A program made the position numbers and the translations under genes. The notes beneath the pieces are model-generated. The model was given only the letters and a program-made list of their open reading frames with translations, had not been told where the DNA came from and did not search any database. Positions 37,931 to 49,235 of a DNA stretch of 64,000 nucleotides are shown here, piece after piece. Numbering within the stretch: the first letter of the stretch is position 1; each line of letters opens with the position of its first letter. Source of the DNA: Macrobrachium rosenbergii (Eukaryota; Arthropoda; Malacostraca; Decapoda; Palaemonidae); the NCBI RefSeq assembly GCF_040412425.1, contig NC_089755.1, positions 53,930,298 through 53,994,297 on the forward strand, in the 5' to 3' direction.

Positions 37931-38235
37931 TTTGACGCAATTTCGACTCGCACTAAAACAACTTCTTCTCTTCGTTCGTATTATGCACGGAGTAGAGAAC
38001 AGAGGTCCACCGTTGCGTCTGGAAGTAAAGGTTTGCCCTCTATTGTGCAAGTATGCCATACGTAATCGTTCCTCCATCCATTATCCATTCCATGGAAGGC
38101 TACAGACGGTCTTCTGGAATTGTTATGCTATCGGGGCTCAAACTATTTTGCAAGGATTACCTGTATATGACACTAACTGTAGACTGAATTGTAATGGCGT
38201 TTTCGTTTTCTGTTATATGTAATATATTTTTATAA
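37931..38235 (+). other. Unique segment with a 96-codon open frame, function unknown
   Basis: The frame at 37932-38222 (VENRGPPLRLEVKVCPLLCK...) begins near a GA array and has no recognised motif. It may be chance. Confidence 0.15.
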
Positions 38236-38252
38236 AATGACATTTAGGTTCT

Positions 38253-38255
<3 letters not shown>

Positions 38256-38339
<84 letters not shown>

Positions 38340-38401
38340 TACATATGTATATATTTACATATATATATATTTTATATATATAAATATATATATGATGTAT
38401 A

Positions 38402-38457
<56 letters not shown>

Positions 38458-38476
38458 TATATATATATATATATAT

Positions 38477-38518
<42 letters not shown>
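38256..38518. repeat. (TA)n and (GA)n compound array
   Basis: TA runs interrupted by AAATATACATATGTAT-like spacers, then about 36 bp of GA. Confidence 0.96.
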
Positions 38519-38523
<5 letters not shown>

Positions 38524-38705
38524 GTATTTTGATGATTTCACATTAGTCTAGAAGCAAAAAAAAAAAAAAAAAAAAAAACAAACGGTAGATATTTAGTATT
38601 TTAATGATTTCACAGTAGTCTAGAAGCAAAAAAAAAAAAAAACGAATAAACGGTAGATATTTAATATTTTAATGATTTCATAGTAGTCTAGAAGCAAAAC
38701 AAACA
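38518..38705. repeat. Tandem repeat, unit about 68 bp, 3 copies, each with an A run
   Basis: GATATTTAGTATTTTAATGA, TTTCACAGTAGTCTAGAAGC and an A run of 5-21 bases repeat three times. Confidence 0.9.
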
Positions 38706-39288
38706 AACAAACCTGTCAATCAATCAGCCTGCCCATCAACCTACCCATCAATCCAGCGCAGAGCCTTCATTTGCACGGAGATAAGTATGATCTTGAAGGA
38801 AGAAGGCTGAGCTTCCCCATTCGAATATCAATATATCAGTGCCCATCGTGATTATACAGCGAATATCCCCGATAAGGTATTCGTCCATTAATGCTATGGC
38901 GCACGACTTTTACCGATTGCGGTAAACAATGTGGTTTAACATGCACTTGCCTGATGACAGACGGCGATATGAATATTCATATTGGATGCTCCATATCGCT
39001 CTTGTAAAGGATAAGTGGGTTGTGGTTTCTGGAAATGTATCGTAGGAGCTCGGGAATGGAGAGAAGTCTCGTCCTTGGGTCCCTCCATAGGCCTTCCATA
39101 CACATGACGTGACGTTCTCTGGCACTGGTGCCCCACTTTGTGATGGGCATAGGAAGGAAGAAAGGGGTTAAATTAGGTCCGCCTGACGTCTGTGGCTGCG
39201 ATTTTGACCTCCCATGTAGCGGCAGTCGTGTAGCAGAGACAGATTTCCTCCCAGGATCATTAATCTCTTTCTCTGTGGAGCATCGAAA
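38706..39288. other. Unique sequence, no gene recognised
   Basis: More balanced composition than its surroundings, with overlapping open frames on both strands up to 108 codons (minus, 38977-39303). The longest frame runs into SINE A copy 10, which argues against a real exon. Confidence 0.35.
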
Positions 39289-39289
39289 A

Positions 39290-39545
39290 CTCTCGCGGTG
39301 CACTGTAGGCGTTGCTTGAGGTTCTTTGCGGCGTCCCTTCGTCCTTTAGCTGCGACCTCTTTCATTCCTTTTACTGTGCATCCGTTCATGTTCTCTTTCC
39401 TCCACTAGTGCAACTGCTTTGAGGTTTTCCTCCTGTTACACCTTTCAGACATTTTTATTCTTAATTTCCCTTTCATCGCTGCATGACATCATAGGTCCCA
39501 GCGCTTGGTCTTTGGCCTAAATTGTGTATTCCAGTTTCAGTTCCA
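39290..39545 (+). mobile_element. SINE A, copy 10 (5' truncated)
   Basis: Starts at CGCGGTGCACTGTAGGCGTT and continues to GGTCTTTGGCCTAAATTG. The central segment is partly deleted. Confidence 0.83.
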
Positions 39546-39644
39546 ATTGTCAGTGGAACGTAAAAAGATATTCAGACGTTGCGATTTTATTTATTTACCT
39601 TCATTTGCAATTGCATCATATTGGGCTGATTGCAGCTCCTTGCT

Positions 39645-40003
39645 AGTTTTCTGTAAAAGAAAACTATTGTGCCGGCTTTGCCTGTCCGCCCGCAGTGCTT
39701 AAAAACTACTGAGGCAGCAAATTGGTATGTTGATCATCCACCCTCCGATCATCAAACATACCAAATTGCAGTCCTCTAGCCTCCGTAGTTTTCATTTTAT
39801 TTAAGGTTAAAGTTAGCCATGAACGTGCACCTGGCAGCGATATAGGACCGGCCACTACCGGCCCGTGGTTAAAGTTTCATGGGCCGCGGCTCATACATTA
39901 TACCGAGATCACCGAAAGAAAGGTCTGTTTTCGGTGGCCTGGATTATGCGCTGTACAGAAAACTCGGCTGCGCCGAAGAAACTTCGGCGCATTTTTTACT
40001 CGT
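39645..40003 (+). mobile_element. Element B, copy 3
   Basis: All four stem-loops are present: AGTTTTCTGTAAAAGAAAACT; the long stem shortened on the left (AAAACTACTGAGGCAGCAAA); CACCGAAAGAAAGGTC...TTTTCGGTGG; and a perfect GCGCCGAAGAAACTTCGGCGC. Confidence 0.85.
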
Positions 40004-40267
40004 TAGATAATGATGTCTCACTTTTTTGTATTTTAATGCACAAAGAAGACGATTTTTTTCGACATTTGACATCAGCAACATGGCTACGCCCCATAGCAGC
40101 TCGTGGCTATCTCAGATTAAATCTTGAAAATTCATATGACACCGCAACATAGACCAGACCACAGTACGTACTCTTGTGGAAGTGACTGTTTAAATTCCAA
40201 GGAAGGCAAATTTAAAGGTTGAAGACTAGATTGACCCCAGGAATTAACTGGATTACGAGTTAGAGGC

Positions 40268-40545
40268 TGCAATGTAGGCATTACGTAAGGTTCTTTGCAG
40301 CGTGCCTTCCTTAGGCCCCTAGCTGCAACCCCTTTCGTTCCTTTTACTGTACATCCTTTCATATTCTCCCTTCCATCTTACTTTCCACCCTCTCTTAACA
40401 ATTAATTCATAGTGCAACTGCTTTGAGGTTTTCCTCCTGTTACACCTTTCAAACCTACCTACTCTCAATTTCTGTTTCAGCACTGAATGACCTCATAGGT
40501 CCCAGTGCTTGCCTTTGGCCTAAGTTCTATATTCAGTTCAGTATA
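40268..40545 (+). mobile_element. SINE A, copy 11
   Basis: Starts at GGCTGCAATGTAGGCATTAC (5' hairpin lost), with a small TTA insertion in the TTCGGCCCC block (CCTTCCTTAGGCCCCTAG), and a complete 3' end. Confidence 0.85.
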
Positions 40546-41084
40546 GTTTTGGAAATATTATCGAATCTCTAACCAGAATTCGTAAAGTGTATTTAGGTTA
40601 GGGGAAGGTCACGAAGGAATGAGTGACAGGAATAATTGCCCTTCTATATAAGGGCAAAGGTTACAGACTGGGCTCTAAGAACGGGGCCATAATGTTACGT
40701 AGTAGACGAGGGAAGGTGTTTTGTAGGATTCTGATAAAGAAAGGGAAACTGAGGATTGAATTATTGGTAGAGAAAGAATATTGTGAGACTCAATAAAGGA
40801 GAATTTGTCTCCAAAATATATCGGCAGAGTTTTTGAAGATTGACGTATCAGTTTCCGCAATTTTTAGCTTCTCGTTTTTACCTTTTGTTTTTTTTATTCA
40901 TTTGCACTTTTTTAATATAACGAAAAGCTCTTTTATTTTTTTTTTATTTTAAATGACACCAGACAACACACGAAGTAAAATATTGGTCGTCATATCTCCA
41001 GCTCAGAGACGGACAAAGACTGACAAAAAAAAAAAAAAAAAAAAAAATCTCCGTATATGGCACAAATGATCATGGAAAGATATT

Positions 41085-41460
41085 GACAGACTGGACTGAG
41101 AAAAATATTGGTAGGCTTAGAAAAAGACTGATAGACTTAGAAAAAAGAATGACAGGCTTAGAAAAAAAACTGATAGACTGAGGAATATATTGACACACTT
41201 AGAAAAAGGTTGATAGACTTAGAAAAATATTGACAGAGAAAAATATTGATAGAAAAATATTGACAGACAGAAAAATATTGATAGACGGAAAAACATTGAC
41301 AAACTTAAAAAAGATTGATAGATTCAGAAAAAATATTGACAAACTTAGAAAAGGGTTGATAGACTTATAGAAAACTATCGACAAACAGCAAAATACTGAG
41401 ACTCAGAAAATTATTGATGTACTTAGAAAAAGATCTTCAGGCTTCGAAAAAGGTTTAATA
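41085..41460. repeat. Degenerate minisatellite, unit about 20 bp
   Basis: Variants of TTAGAAAAATATTGACAGAC recur about 18 times, with AAAAAGATTGATAGACTTAG as a second type. A (A)n run of about 25 bases precedes it at 41022. Confidence 0.88.
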
Positions 41461-41509
41461 GGAGCAAGGGATTCCATGTCTCCGTAGCTATTTATAATCT
41501 CTGTATCCT

Positions 41510-41870
41510 GGGTGATGCGAGGAGGCGGGGAAAGGACATTGTGAGATAAGAATGCTGGTTAAACACTACTGATTTGTGTGATAGCGCAGAGAAAGTGTAC
41601 AGTACAAGGGGTTGGGGAACGTATTGGAGAAAGTATTTGCAAGGGCGAAAGTAAATAGGGGCGAGAGTACTAAGTTTATGAGGGTAAATGCAAAATAGGA
41701 ACATAGAACTGTGAATGTTAGTATGGATGTATGGAATCATGGGAAGGAGTTCAGTCCTACAGATATTTGGTAGAAAATTTGGCAGCTGAGCAGAAATTGT
41801 CTCGACTGAACTTACCGTAACATATCGGGAAATGAAACGTGATGATATATTCGATAAAGAAGCAGAATAA
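41510..41870 (+). pseudogene. RTE-like LINE fragment, reverse transcriptase region, degenerate
   Basis: Frames give CDSAEKVYS, KVFARAKVNRGESTKFMRVN and TVNVSMDVWNHGKEF. These match in order the stretch after the catalytic YADD in RTE-like proteins (D-S-A-E-K-L..., K-x-x-V-N-x-x-K-S-K-x-M, M-N-V-x-x-x-G). Frameshifts and stops are present. A 166-codon frame on minus (41492-41992) is its shadow. Confidence 0.5.
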
Positions 41871-42276
41871 TAATAGAAAAAAATAGTAGCTTTGGGGCAA
41901 AGAAGGTGTGGATGACTCGTTGAGTAGACATTAAAAAAACCCATGAAAATGACACGTGATTGGTTCTGTCCAAATGCATGCCATTTTATCACGAATGAAA
42001 ATGCGAGGTCCTCGACGAGGTAATGCTTTAGATACCTCTTTGAAATGGATTGAAATTTATTGGGTGCATAGTTTTGGGATTAGCGTGTGATGTCGCTTAC
42101 TCTTGTTGGACGCGAAATGGTGAGAAACTGAAGAGATAAAACTATTTAAATCGTAGGAGTATCAACTATAGAGAAGAATGAGAATACCATTTCATTCTCT
42201 TGTTAGAGCAAACCATTTATCCTCCTTTTAAATCTTCAAAATTAACGGATCCCACCTTTGTTGGTATGGTTTAGAT

Positions 42277-42587
42277 CAGAGGTTCCCAAACTTTTTGTTC
42301 CTCGGTACCCCATGGGCTTTTTTATAGGTTCCCATGTACCCCTAACACTAAAAATTAAGCTTAATATTAAAAAAGAACATTTTAATATTTTGATATTTTA
42401 AATTTATGGAGTCTGCATGTGTAGATTACATAGGTATCTTAAATGGTGATAACAGAAATAAAGCAATTACTAAGATAATTTATATTTTGATCCAGCACAT
42501 ACAATTGTACAGTAGTAATTATTTTCTTCAGACCAAATGTACCCCCTGAAACGTGCAAATACATGTACCCCAGTTTGGGAACCCCTG
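42277..42587. mobile_element. hAT-like MITE with perfect 8-bp target duplication
   Basis: The 311-bp element has termini CAGAGGTTCCCAAACT and, inverted, CAGGGGTTCCCAAACT (15 of 16). It is flanked by GTTTAGAT on both sides (42269-42276 and 42588-42595). The C-A-G-x-G-G-T-T-C start and 8-bp duplication are hAT superfamily signatures. There is no transposase frame, so it is non-autonomous. Perfect flanks suggest a relatively recent insertion. Confidence 0.9.
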
Positions 42588-42599
42588 GTTTAGATGAAG

Positions 42600-43160
42600 C
42601 CGGTGTGAGATCAAAACAAACCTTACCGTATAAGGCCGACATATGTGCATATGCTTTCTATGATAATAGGACATTCTTTGCTTGAGTACAGTAAAATTTA
42701 GCTTTCGGTAACTAAGTGCTAGCACAGATCGGACTCTTTGAATGCGGCCGTGTATAAGTCATATTTTAGAACTGATGCTTGCCAAGTAGTTAACATATTT
42801 TTTTGTTTCTAAAAACGTGTGTATACACATGAACATTTTCATTATAGATTTTCTGACAGTGAGTTTTTGGTTTAAACGGAGACCTCAACACTGCCTGTGC
42901 TATTATTTTAACAAAATGATCATAAGGGAAAGTTTAACTTACGATCATGCAGTACATTATTCAAAACTTCTCTTCATCCTATCGAATGATAAATAAAAGA
43001 CCTTCTACAATATTGAGGCTGGGTTCATCTGATTTTTTTTTTTATCGAAATGAACAGCAATTTTCAAGTGTTTCAGATGACTTAAATATATTTAAAAAAA
43101 ATTATGTATATACATAAAGCAGATACTTTTTTTTAAGTAAATCAGTACTGATGAAAAGCA
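42600..43160. other. No recognisable feature
   Basis: Unique AT-rich sequence downstream of the hAT MITE. Confidence 0.45.
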
Positions 43161-43763
43161 TTGTTTTCGTTTCCATTGGTCCCAACAGAAAGTTTTACTA
43201 TGCATCGAAAACGTAAACATATCTCTAGGAAAAAAAAACAACGTATAAGGAAGCATACTGAGGTTCAGTGTTACTTATTAGAAGCTAAATTCTCTTGTAT
43301 ACATAAAAATAAGACTTATCAGAGGCAGAATAAGTATGCTGCTTTAAAGTATGAATTTTCTGCATCACACCGGACTTATCTTAGCCAGAAGACTTGCCCA
43401 ATTGGAATACGAGGCCTGGTTAGGTCCCCAGGACTGCCTAGAAAATTGAGTTCTTGTTCAAGAACTGTTAACTACATTCATTGTCATTTCATCCTTGATA
43501 TGAAGTGTACAGTACACTTTAAAGAAGCTTATTTGGTTAAAAAGTTCAATTTACTTCCTAGGAGCAGTTCTTCTACTGTCGGATTTAGGAATACATCATT
43601 CAAATGTCAAAAAACTTTATTATTATTATTTTTCATTCTGCTCTGGTTTGTAAAAGTGATGATCATCATACACTTGTCATTCAGTCGAAATTTGGAAATC
43701 AGGGTGCACCTGGCACTGGGACATTGGCGACAGAAAGTGGAATACCTAATTAACCTTGACTGA
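43161..43763 (+). CDS. Hypothetical 200-codon open frame, uncertain
   Basis: The longest repeat-free open frame after the main gene. The product is strongly basic near the start (HRKRKHISRKKKQRIRKH) and hydrophobic around residues 150-170 (LLLLFFILLWFVKVMIII). I recognise no domain. It lies 277 bp upstream of the start at 44041, where promoter or upstream exons of that gene might be expected. Composition (Lys, Leu, Phe from A/T-rich codons) is compatible with chance in AT-rich DNA. Confidence 0.2.
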   Translation: MFSFPLVPTESFTMHRKRKHISRKKKQRIRKHTEVQCYLLEAKFSCIHKNKTYQRQNKYAALKYEFSASHRTYLSQKTCPIGIRGLVRSPGLPRKLSSCSRTVNYIHCHFILDMKCTVHFKEAYLVKKFNLLPRSSSSTVGFRNTSFKCQKTLLLLFFILLWFVKVMIIIHLSFSRNLEIRVHLALGHWRQKVEYLINLD

Positions 43764-44040
43764 CTCTCACTCACTCACTCCTCCCTACGTCTCCCATCCT
43801 TTCTGTTATCGGTAACGAGACTCGGCTAGAAGGTCCGATAGAGCGTTGTGCTCCGGTATGCACCTGTCCCTTGTTCTCTTTCGACTGTTGGTCTGAAGTA
43901 CCAAGTGCCACGTTCTCTAAATTTCTTGGAATCTTAACAAAGAAGCTATACTCTTCCTTGACGCACCAAGCTTGCTTTTGTGTGTGTAACTGTTCCCATT
44001 TCTGTACAATAGCTGTGTTTGTTTTTAAAGTTGACTGAAA

Positions 44041-45450
44041 ATGAGTGAGTCGCAAGAAGAAGAAAACTATAATTCTCATGAAAGTGACTGCAATGACGCT
44101 GAAGAATCTGAGGCTAGCGATGTTCAGTGTGGTGCCCAGACAGAAACTTCAGAATCTGCAGAAACGCCTCCTGCTGCTGAATTCAAGAAAAAACGAAAAC
44201 CAAGAATTAATCTCAGGAGATCTTCATCACTGAATTTGGGCGAGAGGCCTGTGTTATTGCCTCTCCCCCGAACATACAATAAGAAAGAGGAGGAAGATGA
44301 ACCAGAGTCTCCCGAGCTGGAATGCCCGAACTTGGAGGATACTTCTGACAGCGTGTCCTCGTCGATTCTTGATGAGAATGAAGCTGAGCATCCAGGGTTG
44401 CCTTTACAGAGATCCCCATTAGGGGACTTGTCAGAAGCGCCAATCTGTGCACCTCTTCAGAAACCTAATGATTCTGTAGACACTCCAGTTGCAGACACAC
44501 CCCGCCCGAGATCTTCATCGCTGAGCATGACAAATGGTCCTGCAGGTCGGAAAGAGGCCAAGAGGCTTGACCTAGAAAAGAGAGCCTTATCTGAGGATTT
44601 ACTAGAGACTCCTATATTTTTGCCCCTGCGTCAAACTTCTGAACCACAAGGGAGAAAGCCTCCTGGGTATTTGAAGCGTTCTAATTCAGATATTGGAGTT
44701 GGGTCATCAGATTCAGGCATTGCTACACTCTCTGGTTCAGTGAAACCACTACGACCACTGCCTTCAGTTTCGTCTGTTTCTTATATCAGCGAAAAATCTT
44801 CTCCTAATACCTCTGATGATTACATTTCCAGCTCAAGTGTTGATCTATTTGCAGGAAGACATTATGTTCCAAGGCGCCAGACCCGTCGATCCAGCATCGC
44901 TGCTGCTCCTAGCTTCGAAAAACCAACGTCCAAAGGGAGAAGGTTGAGCGTTTCTTTTGGCGATGTTACTACAATAGAAGAAAATTACCATGGAGGTCGA
45001 CGTAAATCTTTACCGGCTGGATTAGGCTTGACTCCCCTGAATGATCCATCTGGACGTAGAAAGTCTATTGAGATAGACTTCAATGCTATTATTTTAAACG
45101 CAGGGTTGAATTCTGGGTCTGAGTCTCCCTTACGCCCTAGGAGGAGGTCGTTAGTGCAAATGATGAGTGCTTTTCCTGAGTGGCTAGCCAGCAAGCAGCC
45201 GTTTGGCAGTTTGAGTAGTTTAGCAACTTCTCGGAGAACTTCTATGTCGAGTCTTCACTCAAATGACAGCGATTTGGACATAGACGAGAGGCGTTTTGTG
45301 AAAAGGAGAAAAGGGTTATCTCGGTTACTAGATAGAGCTCGCCAGGGCTATCTAAATGATGAAAGCGTGCTCTTCCCCCGTGTTCTACAACCTGCAGACT
45401 CCCTTTGGGGTTTTGAGACTTGGATTGATGTTGAAAACCCGTCTTTGATG
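44041..45450 (+). CDS. First coding exon of an unrecognised Ser/Arg-rich phosphoprotein gene
   Basis: The exon runs from ATG (context TGAAAATGAG, in-frame TGA at 44032) to a consensus donor ATG|GTGAGT at 45450/45451, giving 470 residues ending in phase 0. Residues 1-45 are acidic. Residues 58-80, 122-144 and 178-201 share a degenerate repeat: L-x-R-S/A then a short acidic linker and P-V/I-x-x-P-L. Seven R-R-x-S motifs, typical of basophilic kinases and 14-3-3 ligands, lie near residues 59-62, 282-285, 300-303, 320-323, 339-342, 367-370 and 398-401. Residues 425-470 (LSRLLDRARQGYL...LFPRVLQPADSLWGFETWID) look like the start of a folded region. No transmembrane segment or signal peptide is visible. 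The family is not recognised; the protein continues in exons not identified here. Possible acceptors for an upstream leader exon are ACAATAG at 44012 or TTTAAAG at 44030. Confidence 0.88.
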
Positions 45451-45456
45451 GTGAGT
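45451..45456 (+). other. Splice donor GTGAGT of the 44041 exon
   Basis: ATG|GTGAGT matches the metazoan donor consensus. The open frame reads only seven more codons before TAG, supporting the exon boundary here. Confidence 0.8.
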
Positions 45457-45964
45457 CTTGTCCTTTTTTCTTAGTAACATAAACTCGTTCAGGGTTTTTG
45501 TGTAAGTTTCGTTACCTAAAATGTTTTGCCTTGCATGTTTAGGCTGTAAGTTGCTCACAGGGCTTGTCTCTATGTATGAATTTTTACGATAATGTTGATG
45601 TTGTGGTAAGTTTTTTCATTTTCCTTGGATCTGTTTGTCAGAAGATGTGTTCACCATTTTACTGACTATAAGAAAGAAATTCCAACTTGTAGCTGTGGGT
45701 TTACCTTGCTTGAATGCTTGTTGAAGTGGTAAATGCTAGGTTTTTTCTTCTTGTTTTTGTCAGAAACACCACCAAGCCTTCAGTTTTTATTAATGACTTA
45801 GTCATGTTTACAGAATACCGCAGTTCATTAGTGTTGAGGTTGTTTTCTAACTGTAACTAATATTGTATGCTGATTGCCCAGGTGCTTACTTGTATATAAA
45901 ACAGATAAACGTTCTGACATATTAAATATGTACTTTATCACTCACTATTTGTTGTTTCATTGGT

Positions 45965-46850
45965 GCTGAAGAAAGAGGAAAGTGCCAGAAAAGCTGGTTA
46001 GGTTGGTTGAAATGACATATAAAAAAACAAGAACATCAGCCTATGCTTTATATCGAGGATTGACACCTAGCCCATATCTGCTTTTACTGGTTTTTGGTGT
46101 GCTGAGTGAAGGGATTAGGAATGAAAATCTGTGGGACTTGTTATATGCACATGATCCGGTGGTTACGGCAAAGACTGAACAGTAGTTGCAAAGGCTAAGA
46201 GTGGCAGGACTCTCTTGATTGGGATGGTAAGATGGTAGATGTGTGTAAAACTGAGGCTATGGTGTCCAGCAAGCAGGGAGTTGATTGGTTATTTGAACAA
46301 GAAAGAATGGGCCTAGATTTGAAACTGGTAGAGAATTTCAATATGCTTAGATGTACTCTGAACCAGAAGGAAAGTAGGGAAATGGAGGGAGGTGGCGGGG
46401 GCAGGGTGTGACTAAAGAATGTCAGATAAACTGAAAATAATGATCATTAAAGCAATGGTGATGTATGGTTCAGAAACATGGACATTAAGAAGGAAGGAGG
46501 AACAGAAGCTGGAGTGAACAGAGATGAGGATGCTGAGGTGAATCTTGGGCATCTTGCTGCATGAAGAAATTGAGAGTAGTTGTAGTAAAGATTACTGGCA
46601 CGATAAGAGAGTCGAGACTGAGATGGTACGGTCATGTGAGAAGGATAGGTGAGCTGGAAGGAGTGAAGAGGGCTTAGGTGGAGCCTGTTAGGTGCAGAAG
46701 GTCAAGATGGAAGCAAAGGATTAGATAGAGTGTTAAGGGGAAGGAGAACTTGGAGGACGGCTTAGCAGAGGAAGGTAGTTTAAACAGGAATAGTTGGAGA
46801 AACCGCATCTAGGCAACCGACCCCTTAGCTTTGGGGGTAGTGGTGGGGAT
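45965..46850 (+). pseudogene. RTE-like LINE, C-terminal half of ORF2, inactive, in the intron
   Basis: 45982-46185 reads PEKLVRLVEMTYKKTRTS...LSEGIRNENLWDLLYAHDPV. The catalytic YADD of reverse transcriptase is changed to YAHD (46144-46155), which removes an essential aspartate. Later frames keep IKAMVMYGSETWTLRRKEEQ (about 46448), SRLRWYGHVRR (about 46611) and RNSWRNRI near the end, all in the order known for RTE-clade proteins. Stops and frame changes abound. Confidence 0.8.
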
Positions 46851-46859
46851 GAAGTAGGA

Positions 46860-47740
46860 GGAGTAATAGCGTGCTATTTCTTTTGGAATTAGAGTAATTT
46901 ACTATTATGTAGTTGTTGAAAGCAAATGCATTCACGTAATCATTCCATTCAGTGTGAGTGTACATCAAAACACTAGCGATACATATAATTATTATATCAG
47001 AATTTACCTTTGGCAGTAGTATTATCATATCTACTTCATGTTCATATGTTACCAGGTACCTGATTTATGGTTTGAAACTTCTTTACATTGCTACATTCTC
47101 CCACCCATGTCTTAACATCTTATTATCATTTTGATGGAAAGGAAGGAAAAAATAAAATGTGTTGTCTTAAAAGGCAAAAAATATTTTGTTTTAAAAGGTC
47201 ATAAAATATTTTGTTTTAAAAGGTAATAATATATTCCGTCTTAAAGTATAATGCTCTGAAACTATTCATTTGATTGTAATGTTCGTATATATATTCTCAT
47301 CACCTTGATATTATTTTACTTTTCATCCGGATTCATTTTGCTGTTTGTGTAGGCTTCCATTTATCTCACTTTTTTTTATCAGTTAACTCAAAAACGCTTT
47401 TTGGAATTGCCTGATGTCCCCGATTTTTCACGTTCCTGAACGTGGAGGTTGTTGTCCTTGGTATTGATTGACTGGTTTTTTTCGTTATCTGGTGTCGCAA
47501 CAACAGTGTTGCCCTTGGGAAAGATGACTGGTGCTCCGATTTAAAAATAAAAAGCATCTATCATTCTACTTTTTATGTTCTTTTGACATAAATTTTTGTC
47601 GTTGTGTCAGAATAAAAATTTTTGAAACTGGTTTTAGATTATTTATGTCGTGCTTTCAGAGTTTTTACAAAGTTAAAAGCAAACCGAAAGCAGAGAAGAG
47701 TTGCCCGCCTTAATGACTGGCTTGGTTGTTTTTGTCATTT
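46860..47740. other. Mostly unique; 30-bp tandem repeat at 47150-47245
   Basis: TTGTTTTAAAAGGTCATAAAATA repeats about three times with changes. No exon downstream of 45450 was recognised here. Confidence 0.5.
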
Positions 47741-47742
47741 TT

Positions 47743-48090
47743 AGTTTTCTGTAAAAGAAAACCATTGTGCCGGCTTTGTCTGTCCGTCCGCACTTTTTCT
47801 GTCCGCCCTCAGATCTTAAAAACTGCCGAGGCTAGAGGGCTGCAAATTGGTATGTTGATCATCCACCCTCCAATCATCAAACATACCAAATTGCAGCCCC
47901 CTAGCCTCAGTAGTTTTTATTTTATTTAAGGTTAAAGTTCGCCACGATCGTGCCTCTGGCAACGCAACAACACAGGCCACCACGGCCGGCTGAGAGTTTC
48001 ACGGGCCGCGGCTCATACAGCATAGATGTATTTTCGGTGGCCTTGATTATACGATGTACAGGAAACTCGATTACGCATTTTTTACTTGTT
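47743..48090 (+). mobile_element. Element B, copy 4
   Basis: First hairpin AGTTTTCTGTAAAAGAAAACC, long stem with GAGGCTAGAGGGCTGCAAAT and complement, GGGCCGCGGCTCATACAGCA. The last two hairpins are shortened (CGATTACGCATTTTTTACTTG), so the 3' GCGCCGAAG stem is lost. Confidence 0.83.
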
Positions 48091-48404
48091 TGTCATTACT
48101 CGCAGCATTTTTACCAAAGAGTAAATTTGCATGGTGTCATAACGAGTGCGATTCCTGTATTGCAGGTATTATGGTGGATTGCCCGATGGTCACCTCTCCT
48201 TTAGGAAGCTAAAAGTAGAGACAATGAAAACAATACTTCTATTTTTTCACGCCAATTATAACGAAAGTCACAACAGAAGTTTTAAATCGCACAAAAGAAC
48301 TGTTCTGATTTCCATGGCCGAGAGGAGTGCGTCTGGTTTTCCTTAGGATTTCATTAGAATCAATAAAAATGCCTCTTGTTGTGTGTTGTCACTTTTACTT
48401 GATT

Positions 48405-48600
48405 TTGTCACACTTTGCTTAAGTTATATAGCCAAGAAAGGCTTTGTCACACTGCTTAAGTTATATAGCCATGAAAGGCTTTGTCACACTTTGCTTAAGT
48501 TATATAGCCAAGAAAGGCTTTGTCACACTTTGCTTAAGTTATATAGCCAAGAAAGGTTTTGTCACACTTTGCTTAAGTTATATAGCCAAGAAAGACTGAT
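48405..48600. repeat. 39/40-bp tandem repeat, about 5 copies
   Basis: TTGCTTAAGTTATATAGCCA and AGAAAGGCTTTGTCACACT alternate. Because 39 is a multiple of three, the array is open in one frame and encodes LLKLYSQERLCHT repeats, which I regard as incidental. Confidence 0.92.
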
Positions 48601-48609
48601 ACATTGGTT

Positions 48610-49015
48610 TACCTAAATTAAGTTTTTTCCAGATCTATATATCTCTTTATTTCTCATATTATCAGTTTTTCTCATTTTATGTATACTAGGCAAACAGGTC
48701 ATCTCAGCAGCTTCAGCCATTTCTTTCTTTTGTATTGAACACCCACACTTCACTTCTTTAAAGGAGAGTTGGCTCAACAGTCTTTCCAAACCTTCATAAT
48801 GTTTTTATTCTATCTTCCTACTGCTGTTTACCCATGATCACTCGCTGCTGTCTCTATAATCCCATCCTGGAATTCTACAAGGACCTCAGTTACTTCTTCC
48901 TCTCCCATTTTTCTAACTTTAGTCTGCTAATTTAAGAGTAAGACTCTGTGCTAAGTATAAGACTGGCTTAATCTAGCAAAAACAGCTTCAACTTATGTTT
49001 ATACACACACACATA
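48610..49015. other. No recognisable feature
   Basis: Unique pyrimidine-biased sequence without an open frame of note. Confidence 0.4.
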
Positions 49016-49019
49016 AATA

Positions 49020-49235
49020 TATATTATATATATATATATATATATATCAAACTTTATCACATGCACAATTGGTCTGTGCATTAATACAATTACTAACAGG
49101 ACCTCATTGAAACTGGGTGGTATCTAGCGGAGGTATTTGTTCAAGAAGGTTACAAGCTTTCCAGGACTAACAGTCCTCATTGTCAAGTATCCGATACCAT
49201 CCAGTTTCAGTGAGGTCCTGTTAGTAATGTATACA

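Noticed and set aside
38977..39303. 108-codon minus frame in a GC-richer segment
   Set aside because: It begins inside SINE A copy 10 and has no recognisable domain.
41492..41992. 166-codon open frame on minus
   Set aside because: Opposite strand of another RTE-like fragment whose plus reading matches known reverse transcriptase blocks in order.
43771..44079. 102-codon minus frame overlapping the start of the main exon
   Set aside because: It overlaps the real start in antisense and has no motif.
44045..44452. Other-frame open readings inside the main exon
   Set aside because: Shadows of the 470-codon frame.
48383..48616. Repeat protein with 13-residue units (LLKLYSQERLCHT)
   Set aside because: A 39-bp minisatellite stays open because the unit is a multiple of three; no other coding evidence.
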